A stretch of DNA of 64,000 bases, taken from NCBI RefSeq assembly GCF_052857255.1, contig NC_135498.1:161782124-161846123 (forward strand), written 5' to 3'. Below are positions 1 to 11,434 of the stretch, piece after piece (the stretch's first letter is position 1; every line of letters begins with the position of its first letter). The notes below the pieces were generated by a model. It was not told the origin of the DNA. It saw nothing but the letters and a program-made list of their open reading frames with translations, and searched no databases. The stretch is from Amblyomma americanum. Taxonomy: Eukaryota > Arthropoda > Arachnida > Ixodida > Ixodidae. Position numbers and translations under genes: made by a program.

Positions 1-774
1 ACCACCTTGACAATGGTGAACTCGACAATGAGCGTGATCATGGCAGCGCATTCCCGAAAGCCTCGAACCCTAAAGGTGGCGTTACGCGGCGCCGCTTTCA
101 TAAAAAAATGTGGAAAGGGGGATGTGTCCTTCGCCTTTCCGGAAGCAGGAAAAGCAGCATTAACCCTTTCCACCACGTTGCGGAAAGCAGCACTAACGTA
201 TCGCCACAAGTAGCGCTCGAGGCTATCGGCAATGCGCTGCCGTGTTCACGCTCTTAAATTTCATGAGAGCACGTTTGCTTTATATACGTGATTACCAATT
301 CACAGGCAGCTCGTTATGAAAAGGCTTAGAATTTATTTTTGTGTCGTCGCTTGTCCGCGCTGTTTTCGTCATGTTTAAAAGAATTTATTGATTTTTTTAA
401 GCTGAACAAGCTACTAAGCTTGCGAGAGCTTTGCGACATAAACGTTCAGCATTAGTAGCAGTTCATGTATAATTTTCAGGCCGAAATGCGTCCGCTGAAT
501 GAAGACAACAGGTAATTAATACTATGTGCGTAGAAAATTCAAGGTTAACTAAAAGAAAGAACTTCATTAGTGCATCGTAATGTCATCTGTTGATTTATTG
601 AAACACGGTAACTTCTCACGAAATGTCCCAATTATTTATTAATTCCTGGCCGTGCGTTATAAATTTAATTATCTTGAAAATGATAGCTCAAACTGATTTG
701 CCAAGCAATCCACTTCGACAATTTGCACAGGCCGTTTTTATAGAATGTTTGGCTTGATGGGGTTTTATGGGGTT
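1..774. other. No recognisable feature
   Basis: AT-rich non-coding sequence. A short open frame near the left edge has no recognisable motif and looks accidental. I see no RNA gene or transposon protein here. Confidence 0.5.
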
Positions 775-870
775 GCATTTCAAATCCATTGAAATGCTAC
801 CGCCAAGGCCGGGATCAAATCAGAGTCTCTCTGGTCAGCAGCCGAGCACCATAATCCCTGAGTGACCGCG
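775..870 (-). mobile_element. Degenerate Ruka-like tRNA-derived SINE head
   Basis: Read on the minus strand, this stretch matches the 5' tRNA-like part of the Ruka SINE found intact at 11.18 kb. It carries an A-box-like region (around 835-865), the GCTCGGCTGCTGACC-type middle (around 830-850) and a B-box-like GATTTGATCCCGGCC (801-820). The downstream CCATTTC-type segment is also recognisable to about 775. The 3' part is missing, so this is a short, old, 3'-truncated copy. Assignment rests on by-eye alignment to the better copy in this window. Confidence 0.6.
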
Positions 871-1649
871 ATGAATTTTATAGAATATTTGTCGTCAAGC
901 CCAGAATAAAAAGAGGCAGTTTTTCAGCATAGATCATTTGTATTTCTTTCAATCTGTCCCTCGCGAGAACTCTATAAAACATCTAAAATTTAAATATCTA
1001 AAAGAAAACACCTAAAATAAATGCTATATTCAAAGCTTTCTTATGACTGTAATGATCCCGCTATATTACGAACCTGGAAGCACCACCACACAACTAAAGA
1101 AATTTTTTTTCCATTCTGCGCATGCGTTTCTTTTGCACTCAGGAATCTTAATAAAAAGTTATAAATACCACGTTACGAATGTGCGCGTGGGGCCCAGTCC
1201 CGGCATTACTTCTTGTATTTATTTGTTCAAGCTAAAGGCCAAGGCTTCACCGATGGCCAAGCATTTGCAGCTTGTGTAGTGAAGTTGTGGTTTTACTGTA
1301 ACATTGTTCAACTGCGCCAACTAACGGGCACAATACATGCGAGGAATACGATCTGAGGACAGAAAGCCATGCGACATCTCAGTGAGAAATGCTTAAAGCA
1401 CACACTTCTGAATACTCCCAAGGTTTGGAAATGCATCTGCACACATTTTTGCAGAGCACGCTCTTATGCATATTCGATTAAATGTAATTGCTGCACTCAA
1501 GCTTGACGCCAAGTTCCAGCGCAAAAAAAAATATTTGCGTACGATGGCTCACCTAACATGATTGCATCAGTAAATTAGCAAGTGAAAAAAAATTGCTTTA
1601 AATAATAACGGTTTTATAATCAAACAGGTAATTCTGAAAGTCTAATTAC
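871..1649. other. No recognisable feature
   Basis: AT-rich sequence with no supported gene. If the exon array to its right belongs to a real minus-strand gene, this interval would be intron, with downstream exons at lower coordinates or outside the window. I could not identify a convincing acceptor plus coding exon here. Confidence 0.4.
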
Positions 1650-1790
1650 CAACGTTTGATACATCGGAGATGCAGATAGCGAGTGATGCCCATTTTAATC
1701 TTGCACCGTCAGAGCAAATTTTGCAATAAAATGTTCGCATTTCATTCGTAAAATTCTACATCAGAAGCAATCATATCTAACTGCACTTAC

Positions 1791-1986
1791 CGTTTCCTCC
1801 GCCCAATGATCCCTCAGCCCGGCCAGTGTCAATTCCGCTGTTTCCTCCTGCGTGGATATTATTAAGTGTTTCAGGCAACCATAGGGTGATAAACAATACC
1901 GTATATACTAATGTGCTCGGAACAACCGACGCTGACACGGATTTGAAACATATGACATTAGTTTTATAATCACGACGGAGATGCAT
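1791..1986 (-). CDS. Putative first exon, secreted protein (array unit 1, open)
   Basis: A 65-codon open exon running from ATG at 1986 to a GTAAGT donor beginning at 1790; the last base is the first of a split codon (phase 1). The start M-H-L-R-R-D-Y-K is followed by a hydrophobic segment (VVPSTLVYTVLFITLWLP, about residues 25-42) with an Ala-containing exit (NNIHAGG), as in a secretory signal peptide. The tail is SGIDTGRAEGSLGGGN. The open frame also extends upstream of the Met. Downstream exons were not found, so product and expression are unknown. It is supported by frame, donor and near-identity to unit 2. It could instead be a fossil exon trapped in a satellite. Confidence 0.5.
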
Positions 1987-2099
1987 CGAGAGTGATGCCC
2001 ATTTTAATCGCGCGCCGTGGCCGCAGATTTTCCAATCAAATGTGCGCCTTTCTTTCGTAAATACATAGATCAGAACCAATCATATCTAACTGCACTTAC

Positions 2100-2295
2100 C
2101 TACTCCACCACCCAATGATTGTTCAACCCGGCCAGTGTCAATTCCGCTCTTTACTCGTGCATGGATATTAGTAACTGTTTCAGGCGACCATAGGATGATA
2201 AAGAATACCGTATATACTAATGTGCTCGGAACAACCGACGCTGACACGGATTTGAAACAGATGACATTAGTTTTATAATCACGACGAAGATGCAT
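2100..2295 (-). CDS. Putative first exon, secreted protein (array unit 2, open)
   Basis: Same length (196 bp), same phase-1 GTAAGT donor and same architecture as unit 1: ATG at 2295, hydrophobic core (VVPSTLVYTVFFIILWSP), then a short hydrophilic tail SGIDTGRVEQSLGGGV. It differs from unit 1 at scattered residues, especially around the presumed cleavage site, yet keeps frame and donor. An in-frame TGA lies upstream of the Met, which supports this start. Units 1 and 2 are the only array members without nonsense or frameshift changes. No family recognised. Confidence 0.5.
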
Positions 2296-2407
2296 CGAGA
2301 GTGATGCCCATTTTAATCGCGCGCCGTGGCCGCAGATTTTTCAATCAAATGTGCGCATTTCTTTCGTAAATACATAGATCAGAAGAATCATATCTAACTA
2401 AACTTAC

Positions 2408-5400
2408 CTACTCCACCACCCAATGATCGCTCAACCCGGCCAGTGTCAATTCCGCTGTTTCCACCTGCATGGATATTAGTAAGTGTTTCAGGTAACCATA
2501 AGGTGATAAAGAATAAGGTTTACACTAAAGTGCTTGGAACAACCTACGATTGCGCGTATTTGAAACTGACGACGTTAGTTTGATAATCACGACGGAGATA
2601 CATCGCGAATGGTGCCCATTTTATTCGTGCTCCGTGAGCCGAAATTTTTCAATATAATGTACGCAATTCTTTCGTAAAGTTCTATATCCGAACCAATCAT
2701 ATCTAACTTCACTTACCTACTCCTCCGCCCAATGATCGCTCAGCCCGGCCAGTGTCAATTCCGCTGTTTCCTTTTGCATGGATATTATGAAGTGTTTCAG
2801 GCAACCATAAGGTGATCAAGAATAAGGTTTACACTAAAGTGCTTGGAACAACCTACAATTGCGCGGATTTGAAACGGACGACGTTAGTTTGATAATCACG
2901 ACGGAGATACACCGCGAATGGTGCCCATTTTATTCGTGTTCCGTGAGCCCAAATTTTTCAGTGTAATGTACCCCATTCTTTCGTAAAATTCTAGATCCGA
3001 ACCAATCATATCTAACTTCACTTACCTACTCCTCCGCCCAATGATCGCTCAGCCCGGCCAGTGTCAATTCCGCTGTTTCCTCCTGCATGGATATTATGAT
3101 GCGTTTCAGGCAACCATAAGGTGATAAAGAATAAGGTTTACACTAAAGTGCTTGGAACAACCTACGCTGGCGCGGATTTGAAACGGACGACGTTAGTTTG
3201 ATAATCACGACGGAGATACACCGCTAATGGTGCCCATTTTATTCGTGTTCCGTGAGCCCAAATTTTTCAGTATAATGTACGCAATTCTTTCGTAAAATTC
3301 TAGATCCGAACCAATCATATCTAACTTCACTTACCTACTCCTCCGCCCAATGATCGCTCAGCCCGGCCAGTGTCAATTCCGCTGTTTCCTCCTGCATGGA
3401 TATTATGAAGTGTTTCAGGCAACCCTAAGGTGATAAAGAATAAGATATACACTAAAGTGCTTGGAACAACCTACGATTGCGCGTATTTTAAACTGACGAC
3501 GTTAGTTTGATAATCACGACGGAGATACATCGCGAATGGGGCCCATTTTATTCGTGCTCCGTGAGCCGAAATTTTTCAATATAATGTACGCAATTCTTTC
3601 GTAAAGTTCTAGATCCGAACCAATCATATATAACTTCACACACCTACTCCTCCGCCCAATGATCGCTCAGCCATGCCAGTGTCAATTCCGCTGTTTCCTC
3701 CTGCATGGATATTATGAAGAGATTCAGGCAACCATAAGGTGATCAAGAATAAGGTTTACACTAAAGTGCTTGGAACAACCTACGCTGGCGCGGATTTGAA
3801 ACGGACGACGTTAGTTTGATAATCACGACGGAGATACACCGCTAATGGTGCCCATTTTATTCGTGTTCCGTGAGCCCAAATTTTTCAGTATAATGTACGC
3901 AATTCTTTCGTAAAATTCTAAATCCGAACCAATCATATCTAACTTCACTTACCTACTCCTCCGCCCAATGATCGCTCAGCCCGGCCAGTGTCAATTCCGC
4001 TGTTTCCTCCTGCATGGATATTATGAAGAGTTTCAGGCAACCATAAGGTGATCAAGAATAAGGTTTACACTAAAGTGCTTGGAACAACCTACGCTGGCGC
4101 GGATTTTAAACGACGTTAGTTTGATAATCACGACGGAGATACACCGCTAATGGTGCCCATTTTATTCGTGTTCTGTGAGCCCAAATTTTTCAGTATAATG
4201 TACGCAATTCTTTCGTAAAATTCTAGATCCGAACCAATCATATCTAACTTCACTTACCTACTCCTCCGCCCAATGATCGCTCAGCCCGGCCAGTGTCAAT
4301 TCCGCTGTTTCCTCCTGCATGGATATTATGAAGATTTTAAAGCAGCCATAAGGTGATCAAGAATAAGGTTTACACTAAAGTGCTTGGAACAACCTACGCT
4401 TGCGCGTATTTGAAACGACGTTAGTTTGATAATCACGACGGAGATACACCGCTAATGGTGCCCATTTTATTCGTGTTCTGTGAGCCCAAATTTTTCAGTA
4501 TAATGTACGCAATTCTTTCGTAAAATTCTAGATCCGAACCAATCATATCTAACTTCACTTACCTGCTCCTCCGCCCAATGATCGCTCAGCCCGGACAGTG
4601 TCAATTCCGCTGTTTCCTCCTGCATGGATATTATGAAGAGTTTCAGGCAGCCATAAGGTGATCAAGAATAAGGTTTACACTAAAGTGCTGGGAACAACCT
4701 ACGCTTGCGCGTATTTGAAACGGACGACGTTAGTTTGATAATCACGACGGAGATACACCGCGAATGGTGCCCATTTTATTCGTGTTCCGTGAGCCCAAAT
4801 TTTTCAGTATAATGTACGCAATTCTTTCGTAAAATTCTAAATCCGAACCAATCATATCTAACTTCACTTACCTACTCCTCCGCCCAATGATCGCTCAGCC
4901 CGGCCAGTGTCAATTCCGCTGTTTCCTCCTGCATGGATATTATGAAGAGTTTCAGGCAACCATAAGGTGATCAAGAATAAGGTTTACACTAAAGTGCTTG
5001 GAACAACCTACGCTGGCGCGGATTTTAAACGACGTTAGTTTGATAATCACGACGGAGATACACCGCTAATGGTGCCCATTTTATTCGTGTTCTGTGAGCC
5101 CAAATTTTTCAGTATAATGTACGCAATTCTTTCGTAAAATTCTAGATCCGAACCAATCATATCTAACTTCACTTACCTACTCCTCCGCCCAATGATCGCT
5201 CAGCCCGGCCAGTGTCAATTCCGCTGTTTCCTCCTGCATGGATATTATGAAGATTTTAAAGCAGCCATAAGGTGATCAAGAATAAGGTTTACACTAAAGT
5301 GCTTGGAACAACCTATGCTTGCGCGTATTTGAAACGACGTTAGTTTGATAATCACGACGGAGATACACCGCTAATGGTGCCCATTTTATTCGTGTTCTGT

Positions 5401-6480
5401 GAGCCCAAATTTTTCAGTATAATGTACGCAATTCTTTCGTAAAATTCTAGATCCGAACCAATCATATCTAACTTCACTTACCTGCTCCTCCGCCCAATGA
5501 TCGCTCAGCCCGGACAGTGTCAATTCCGCTGTTTCCTCCTGCATGGATATTATGAAGAGTTTCAGGCAGCCATAAGGTGATCAAGAATAAGGTTTACACT
5601 AAAGTGCTGGGAACAACCTACGCTTGCGCGTATTTGAAACGGACGACGTTAGTTTGATAATCACGACGGAGATACACCGCGAATGGTGCCCATTTTATTC
5701 GTGTTGCGTGAGCCCAAATTTTTCAGTTTAATGTACCCCATTCTTTCGTAAAATTCTAGATCCGAACCAATCATATCTAACTTCACTTACCTACTCCTCC
5801 GCCCAATGATCGCTCAGCCCGGCCAGTGTCAATTCCGCTGTTTCCTCCTGCATGGATATTATGAAGATTTTAAAGCAGCCATAAGGTGATCAAGAATAAG
5901 GTTTACACTAAAGTGCTTGGAACAAAAACGACGTTAGTTTGATACTCACGACGGAGATACACCGCTAATGGTGCCCATTTTATTCGTGTTCTGTGAGCCC
6001 AAATTTTTCAGTATAATGTACGCAATTCTTTCGTAAAATTCTAGATCCGAACCAATCATATCTAACTTCACTTACCTACTCCTCCGCCCAATGATCGCTC
6101 AGCCCGGCCAGTGTCAATTCCGCTGTTTCCTCCTGCATGGATATTAGTAAATGTTTCAGGTGATAAAGAATACGGTATACACTAAAGTGCTTGGAACAAC
6201 CTACGCTGGCGCGGATTTGAAACTGACGACGTTTGTTTTATAATCTCGACGGAGATACACCGCGAATGGTGCCCCTTTTATTCGTGCTCCGTGAGCACAA
6301 ATTTTCTAATAAAATGCGCTTAATTCTTCCTTAAAATACACATCAGAAGCAATCATATCTAACTACGATTACCTACTCCTCTGCCCAATGACCCTTCAGC
6401 CTGGCCAGTGTCAAATCCGCTGTTTGCTCCAGCATGGATATCATTTAGTGTTTCAGGCGACTAATTGCTAACAAGAAAAC
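2408..6480 (-). pseudogene. Decayed signal-peptide exons (array units 3-16)
   Basis: These units keep the GT donor and the end of the exon (GIDTGR and the Gly-rich terminus) but not the reading frame. Nearly all share a TAG in place of the Ser codon that follows the S-A of units 1-2 (minus-strand TAGG; plus strand CCTACG or similar, for example near 2540, 3160, 4088 and 5008). Most also share a TAA where units 1-2 encode Tyr (plus-strand GTTTACAC). Most have GTG instead of ATG; units 3 (2603) and 6 (3530) keep ATG. Some have 4-bp deletions near the 5' part, and unit 14 has lost a larger piece near 5930. The shared lesions imply that an already broken exon was amplified. Confidence 0.75.
3954..5791. 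repeat. Higher-order repeat: 919-bp trimer, two copies
   Basis: Donor spacings read 305, 305, 309 and then 305, 305, 309, so three monomers form a 919-bp unit repeated at 3954-4872 and 4873-5791. Shared private variants support this. The second monomer of each trimer has a GAAGATTTTAAAGCAGCC variant, and the third has a CCTGCTCC donor flank with CCCGGACAGTG. The copies differ at only a handful of bases. This pattern is typical of recent unequal exchange in satellites. Confidence 0.8.
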
Positions 6481-7598
6481 GTGTACACTAAATTTCTAGG
6501 AACGACGTTACGCAAAGATATGAAGCTGATCACGTGCCCCTGCAAGACTTTAAGCACTGTCAACATGCGTATTTTTAAAGCATTTTGTGTCCGATGTGTT
6601 CTCTGCAATTATCCGAGTGCACTTCTAATGTATTGCTTAAATGGGCAATCTTCTGAAACGCAGATAACGACCCTGGCATTGCCAAAATATTCACTCGGTA
6701 GTTTCCTACTGTTCATAATTTTCTTATTTGCGGCATTATGTTGAAAACCAACCAGCCTTAGTGATGTTTACAGACACGATTTATTTTAGTTACGCATTTT
6801 TTGTTAAGACTGCCTTCTTACAACACGGGTACTTTTTCCGCGCATTAAACGGTTTTGCATCATTGATGGGGCATATAATATTCTGAGATTTTGCTGAACA
6901 TATTATGTCACCATTGTTGTGCCTCAGATTATAAATCTTTCGAAGTGTGAAATTACATCTCAACAAGGGCGGAAATGTATCTATAATTAGAAGATATTTT
7001 GCGCAACATGCTTCTATAAATTTTTTCTGTGTACAGCTTCTTTAAAGCTTAATGTGTTTTGCATCCTCATTTAGTATAAATTTGCTTTACTGGAATCATG
7101 CCTTGAGTTTCAGTATCATAAGAAAGCTCATAGTTTACAAGCAATGTTTTCCGTTGTCACGTTCTGTTTTTAGGACAGGTTTCCTCCTGGGGCCTGCTGA
7201 GGCTTCCAATTGAGTCCGAGTTCTTGAAAGACTGGCATCTGCACCAAATCTCAAAAGTCAGAACCTTATCTGTAAACTCAAGGATAAAGTGTTATATGTC
7301 GCTCAAAGGAGGCCTGCAGCCCTTTGCCTCGGTTGATTGCCATGACGTCGCGTTTAAGCCGTAGTTTAACAGCGGGGTGCGTAGGCGCCGCGCTATTCAT
7401 ATTTCTTATATCGTGCTGTAACCATTTCACCTGGACTTCCACGAAGGACAGCGGGACTAAAGCCATGTCTGGGCTTGTTCTTCCAGTATAAGATATCTGT
7501 TTGTACCGTTGTCAAACTTCCAGAATGGTTCTTTGTGCAAACATGTACAATAATTCATTCAAAAGTGTTGGTTATTACAGATCACAATTTGGCCATAC
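6481..7598. other. No recognisable feature
   Basis: AT-rich, with short accidental open frames only. The array ends just to the left. Confidence 0.4.
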
Positions 7599-7703
7599 AT
7601 ACCTACTCCTCCCCCTAAGGATCGCTCTGCGCTGCCTGCTGGTATTTCTTCCGCAGCTCCTGCGTCAGGTTTTGATTGATTGCATTGCGCTCTCGAATTT
7701 TTA
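7599..7703 (-). pseudogene. Diverged relative of the array exon
   Basis: On the minus strand this segment aligns with the end of the array exon. It has an A-G-A start matching the HAGG region, a divergent middle (EEIPAGSAERSL), and the same Gly-Gly-Gly-Val ending followed by a phase-1 GT donor (GTATGT). The frame is open through the aligned segment, but I could not join it to a Met and signal peptide without a frameshift. A short Met-initiated hydrophobic stretch lies just upstream in another frame. It is about 1.2 kb upstream of the array in transcript direction, so it may be an older duplicate of the same first exon. Confidence 0.45.
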
Positions 7704-10700
7704 CGGGAAGAAACAATTAGCAGCAAAGGGTGCAAACAACGCCACTAAATTGACGTTTATCGTATATTGCATCTGCAAGAGGCATCACAACTTAGATAAA
7801 TATTCTGAGTCCAAAGCGTTTTATTTATTCGCTGTACCAAAGGTCTGCGACCACTATTGTACTATGTACTTTCGTGATAATTCCTTCACAACTCTGGCTG
7901 CGAAGGATGCATGTTTGCGAAAATGCAAATTTTTGGGGTACCGTCGCCACCGATTCTTTCGCTCGCATTATCAAGTTCGTGGCTTCTTCTTGTCCTGTTC
8001 TGCTATGTTTATGCTTCTCTTTGAAGAAAATGATAAGTGTAACGATAAATTTCTTCACAATCCGAAAAGATCCTTTCTTCTCTTCAAAATGGCTTAAAAG
8101 ATTCGAATTCGAGACAATATGGCCTGCATGAAATATCGTTTCGTACTAGATTATACAAGGCGAACGGATGCCTAATTGCTTTCAATACTGCAGCGATATT
8201 TTACTTTCGAGGCTTATATACATATTGGCTGCTCCAACTACGTATTCAGTTTTTTCGTAACTATTAAAACCGTTCACAACTTCCATTCAAAAATTTATAC
8301 ATTTCTTGTATGCTTCTGGAAATACTGGCAGGCAGTATATTCAGCTGATAAACAGATCTATCCAATGTGTTGAAGCACAGGTGCTTATAATATTAATATA
8401 TAATAAGGACCTATGCCAGGATTATATTCCTTGCCTCCTAAGTTAATCCGTAGGACACGCGGTGTAGTAATGAAGTGGCTACTCTCCGCTGGCCCAGTTA
8501 TTCGCACGATACTTTATAGGAATCTGGCTGTCCTTTTTGATGCCTGAAGAAAACTCTGAGACTAAAAAAAGGGTTCATTCTTTGATGTTTGCCTTGTTGG
8601 GGTAAAGGAGTGAGTGTCTAATCTCCTTTTTATTTAGTCAAACTTGCGATGAAGCTCGAACATTTCCTCCCATCAACAGTCTATTGCCTATCCCAGCGGA
8701 GAATTTTTCGCGAGTTCTTCCTGTACCAGACAAAAGTTTACAGACGCCGAAACGCCTGCTGAACAGGCTTTTTCGTCGAGACTGGCCGCCTGATGACGCC
8801 ATTATGGTGTATCGTGGAAGCTGTGGTTACCCCACACCGCGACACCAACTTCAGGCAACTGTATGATTACAGAGGGAGACGTCTCTATATCAGAAGCGTT
8901 GGCATGTCGACACCGTTTGGCATCGGTACTCGTCCACTGGGGCTAGTCCTATAGTGAGTGAGTCTATCTTTTCTCAGATGGACTATGCCAGTGAGACAAC
9001 AATAGCATATCGCCAAGGCCAGGAATCGTTAGAAACGGGAGTCCGTTGGCTGAAGCGAGCCTCCCGACACGCTTGCTCTCGCGAGGAGGCCCCAGACCCC
9101 TGACATTTTTTAGGGTAAAGGAGTGCTTATGGCCGACATGTCCGGATACGCGTCTTCCGGTATCGACCACGAATGAGCATGCATGTTATCAGCTGGCAAT
9201 CTCTACCTTCTCTGTGGATATAAAATGTCAGCGAGAGACGCGAAAACATTGCATTCTGCGCTCCTGCTGTGTATACCTGTCTGGTTTTTCAACATACATG
9301 TCCTCTAGACTCACTTGCTGGGGGAAACTATTAGACGGGAAGCAAATATTTCAGCTGTTACGCTTTGACTGACGAAATAAATGCGTCAATTTTTCTACTA
9401 ATTTTTTTTCAAAGAGATAAGCTGAACCTCATACCAATCCTCAAACAGGTCGCCTCTCTCTATGAAGGCTATTGGACCCGCCGTTTTTAATGCTTCTGTT
9501 CTTGCGATAGCCCTTAGTTTAAAACTGCTGACAGGTTAAACAAGTTTAAGCAGGCTTGATCAGTTTTTTAACGGGAACCAAAAAAATCAAGGCCTCCGAA
9601 AATTCTTCTCAGGCTTTGAAACTGTGGCCCGGACGGTCCTCGGGTGCATCATGCATTCGTGATGAAAGCACACTGAGTTACTGACTCTGTCGATTCTAAT
9701 CGCTGATTCCATTTTCCAGTACATTAGTTTGGCATCAGGCAGACTATTGTTTACTAACGTAAAGTTTCCTCACCTAAAAAGAGAAGATCCAACGTGAGCA
9801 GTAGGAGCGAAAACATGCCGACGTAGACCATATTGGATGCCTGAAAAGCGGCTGAATGCAAAAATTCAATTTTTAACAGGCTTGAAAATATTTGATAGTG
9901 CGAGCTGTTTAAATTGGCTTGGTAAAGAAATCAATTCTATCATTTCGTTTTGAAAGAAACGTCGCCATCTTTGAGCGAAACATTTTTTTCTAAGGATCGC
10001 CGAATTTAAAACAAAGCCTCTTGTATGAAGCTCATTTGGTTGTCTTCTTTTGCGGTCTCTGCGGGAAAGCTGCTCTTTGTGCTAACGAGTAAAGATTATG
10101 ATACACCTATTAAGTATCATCTGTCAGTCGCGACTTTCCAACATGCTGCTTCTATATCAGAAAAATAAAATATCACCGTAATTGTCTCGCGCAGTGGTAC
10201 GACGTGGCTTTCTAAAGTGTGGTAAGCAGCATGTGGTTTTTTGCTTTAAATGATACTTCTAAGCACCCCCCGCAGTGAATTCCGCACTGGCAAAATAGCT
10301 TGCATAATTTGCACGGGTTGTATTAGAAGTTCCTAGTTAATGTAGATTTTTTTTTTCAATAAACGAACAGAAATCGGTTAGCGCTATAAACCGAAATTAC
10401 ACTGAAAGTATGCACTCTTTCAACAACTTCGATGTGGTTTCATTTATACCATCTCTGATAAAATTAGGCAACATAGCAGTCGAATATAATGTTGAAACAA
10501 TGGCTTTGCTTCATAATTATCGTAAAGATCAGGGCTTATTTTCGGAGAAGAGAAGTTCCGATCTAATGTTTTGTTCTACTTTGCCTTCAACGAATCCAAA
10601 CACTCGATTTCATTATTAGGTGTTGTACGAAGATATATTACGCGAAATGCTGTGCAAATAAAAACAATGATTGAACTTCAAACGACAGAATAAAAGGCTG

Positions 10701-11176
10701 CTTTAAGTGCCGAATAAAAACCTCAGGAAAACAATGAATGCATATTTTTCTGATACGTTCGTTTTTGACATCCGCAAAAAATGCCCGTCCCCAACCCCTC
10801 CTCGTTGAATTCCCGCGCCCTGTTAGATATTGTTGACTACAGCTACTGATATTTATCGATTTGTTCTCCTTTACTCCCCTCGTTCATTGTGAACGAAAAT
10901 CTGCATGCCCATGAGACATTTCGTGATTACACGTGTCAGTAATGATTCGATAAATTTCATGGTTCCCAGCAACTTCACCCGTATCTTTGAGAAAGGTTCC
11001 CCTTTGTTGTGCCCAGGTTCACGGCCCATGTGGGTATGAGCCTATGATGTACCCAATGAACACGAAATTCATCCCTTTATTTTAGTCTGCCCCATGTATA
11101 AGATAGCCATAGTACTACACCATCCAAGTTCCAGAGGAGATTTTTCTAAATATTAATAATAATAGACTCGATTCCA
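7704..11176. other. No recognisable feature
   Basis: About 3.5 kb of AT-rich sequence. The open frames (the longest is 198 codons at 7501-8097, plus strand) lack recognisable domains and overlap the exon relative on the opposite strand; I treat them as accidental. Confidence 0.4.
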
Positions 11177-11185
11177 GGTCATAAA

Positions 11186-11427
11186 GCCGCCGTGGTGGCT
11201 CAGTGGTTATGGCGCTCTGCTGCTGACCGGAAAGACGCGGGTTTCATTCTGGCCGCGGCGCTCGAAATTGAATGGAGGCGAAATTCTAGAGGCCCGTGCA
11301 CTGTGCGGTGTCAGTGCACTTTAAAGAATCTCCGCGGGAAGAAATTTCCGGAACCCCTTCATTGTGGCGTCCCTCATGACCTTTGTGGCTGTCGGACTTC
11401 AAAGCCCGATAAACGATAAACCATCCG
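11186..11427 (+). mobile_element. Ruka tRNA-derived SINE
   Basis: It starts GCCGCCGTGGTGGCTCAGTGG, with a clear pol III A box (TGGCTCAGTGG, 11196-11206). This is followed by the CTGCTGACC and GACGCGGGTTT regions. The B box is degenerate. The body contains the GGAGGCGAAATTCTAGAGGC and GTGCACTGTGCGGTGTCAGT segments that I recognise from the tick SINE Ruka, and it ends in a GATAAA-type tail. GGTCATA at 11177-11183 and 11428-11434 is a plausible 7-bp target duplication. This is the best single indicator that the host is a hard tick. Confidence 0.85.
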
Positions 11428-11434
11428 GGTCATA

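Larger units (their letters stand above)
1650..6480 (-). repeat. Tandem array of ~307-bp units containing a signal-peptide exon
   Basis: About 16 head-to-tail units. On the minus strand, splice-donor positions (last exonic base) are near 1791, 2100, 2408, 2717, 3026, 3335, 3644, 3953, 4258, 4563, 4872, 5177, 5482, 5791, 6076 and 6373. This gives periods of mostly 305 or 309 bp, with 285 and 297 at the right end. Each unit has a 196-bp exon-like segment and about 112 bp of spacer. The exon starts ATG or GTG, has a hydrophobic stretch, continues with a conserved G-I-D-T-G-R segment and a Gly-rich end, and stops at G|GTAAGT. Unit ends are diverged, and the array core is homogenised. It behaves like a satellite, but the unit is clearly exon-derived. 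I do not recognise the protein family. Confidence 0.85.

Noticed and set aside
7..213. 68-codon frame at the left edge
   Set aside because: No homology or signal recognised, and no supporting context.
1777..2079. 100-residue protein as a complete gene
   Set aside because: The frame reads through a strong GTAAGT donor into intronic sequence; the coding part is better taken as an exon from 1986 to 1791.
1650..6480. CRISPR-like array
   Set aside because: Units are ~307 bp without short repeats and variable spacers; the host is eukaryotic. It is a tandem satellite.
7501..8097. 198-codon plus-strand open frame, longest in its area
   Set aside because: No domain, unusual Cys/Phe/Lys-rich composition typical of AT-rich noise, and it overlaps the exon relative on the other strand.
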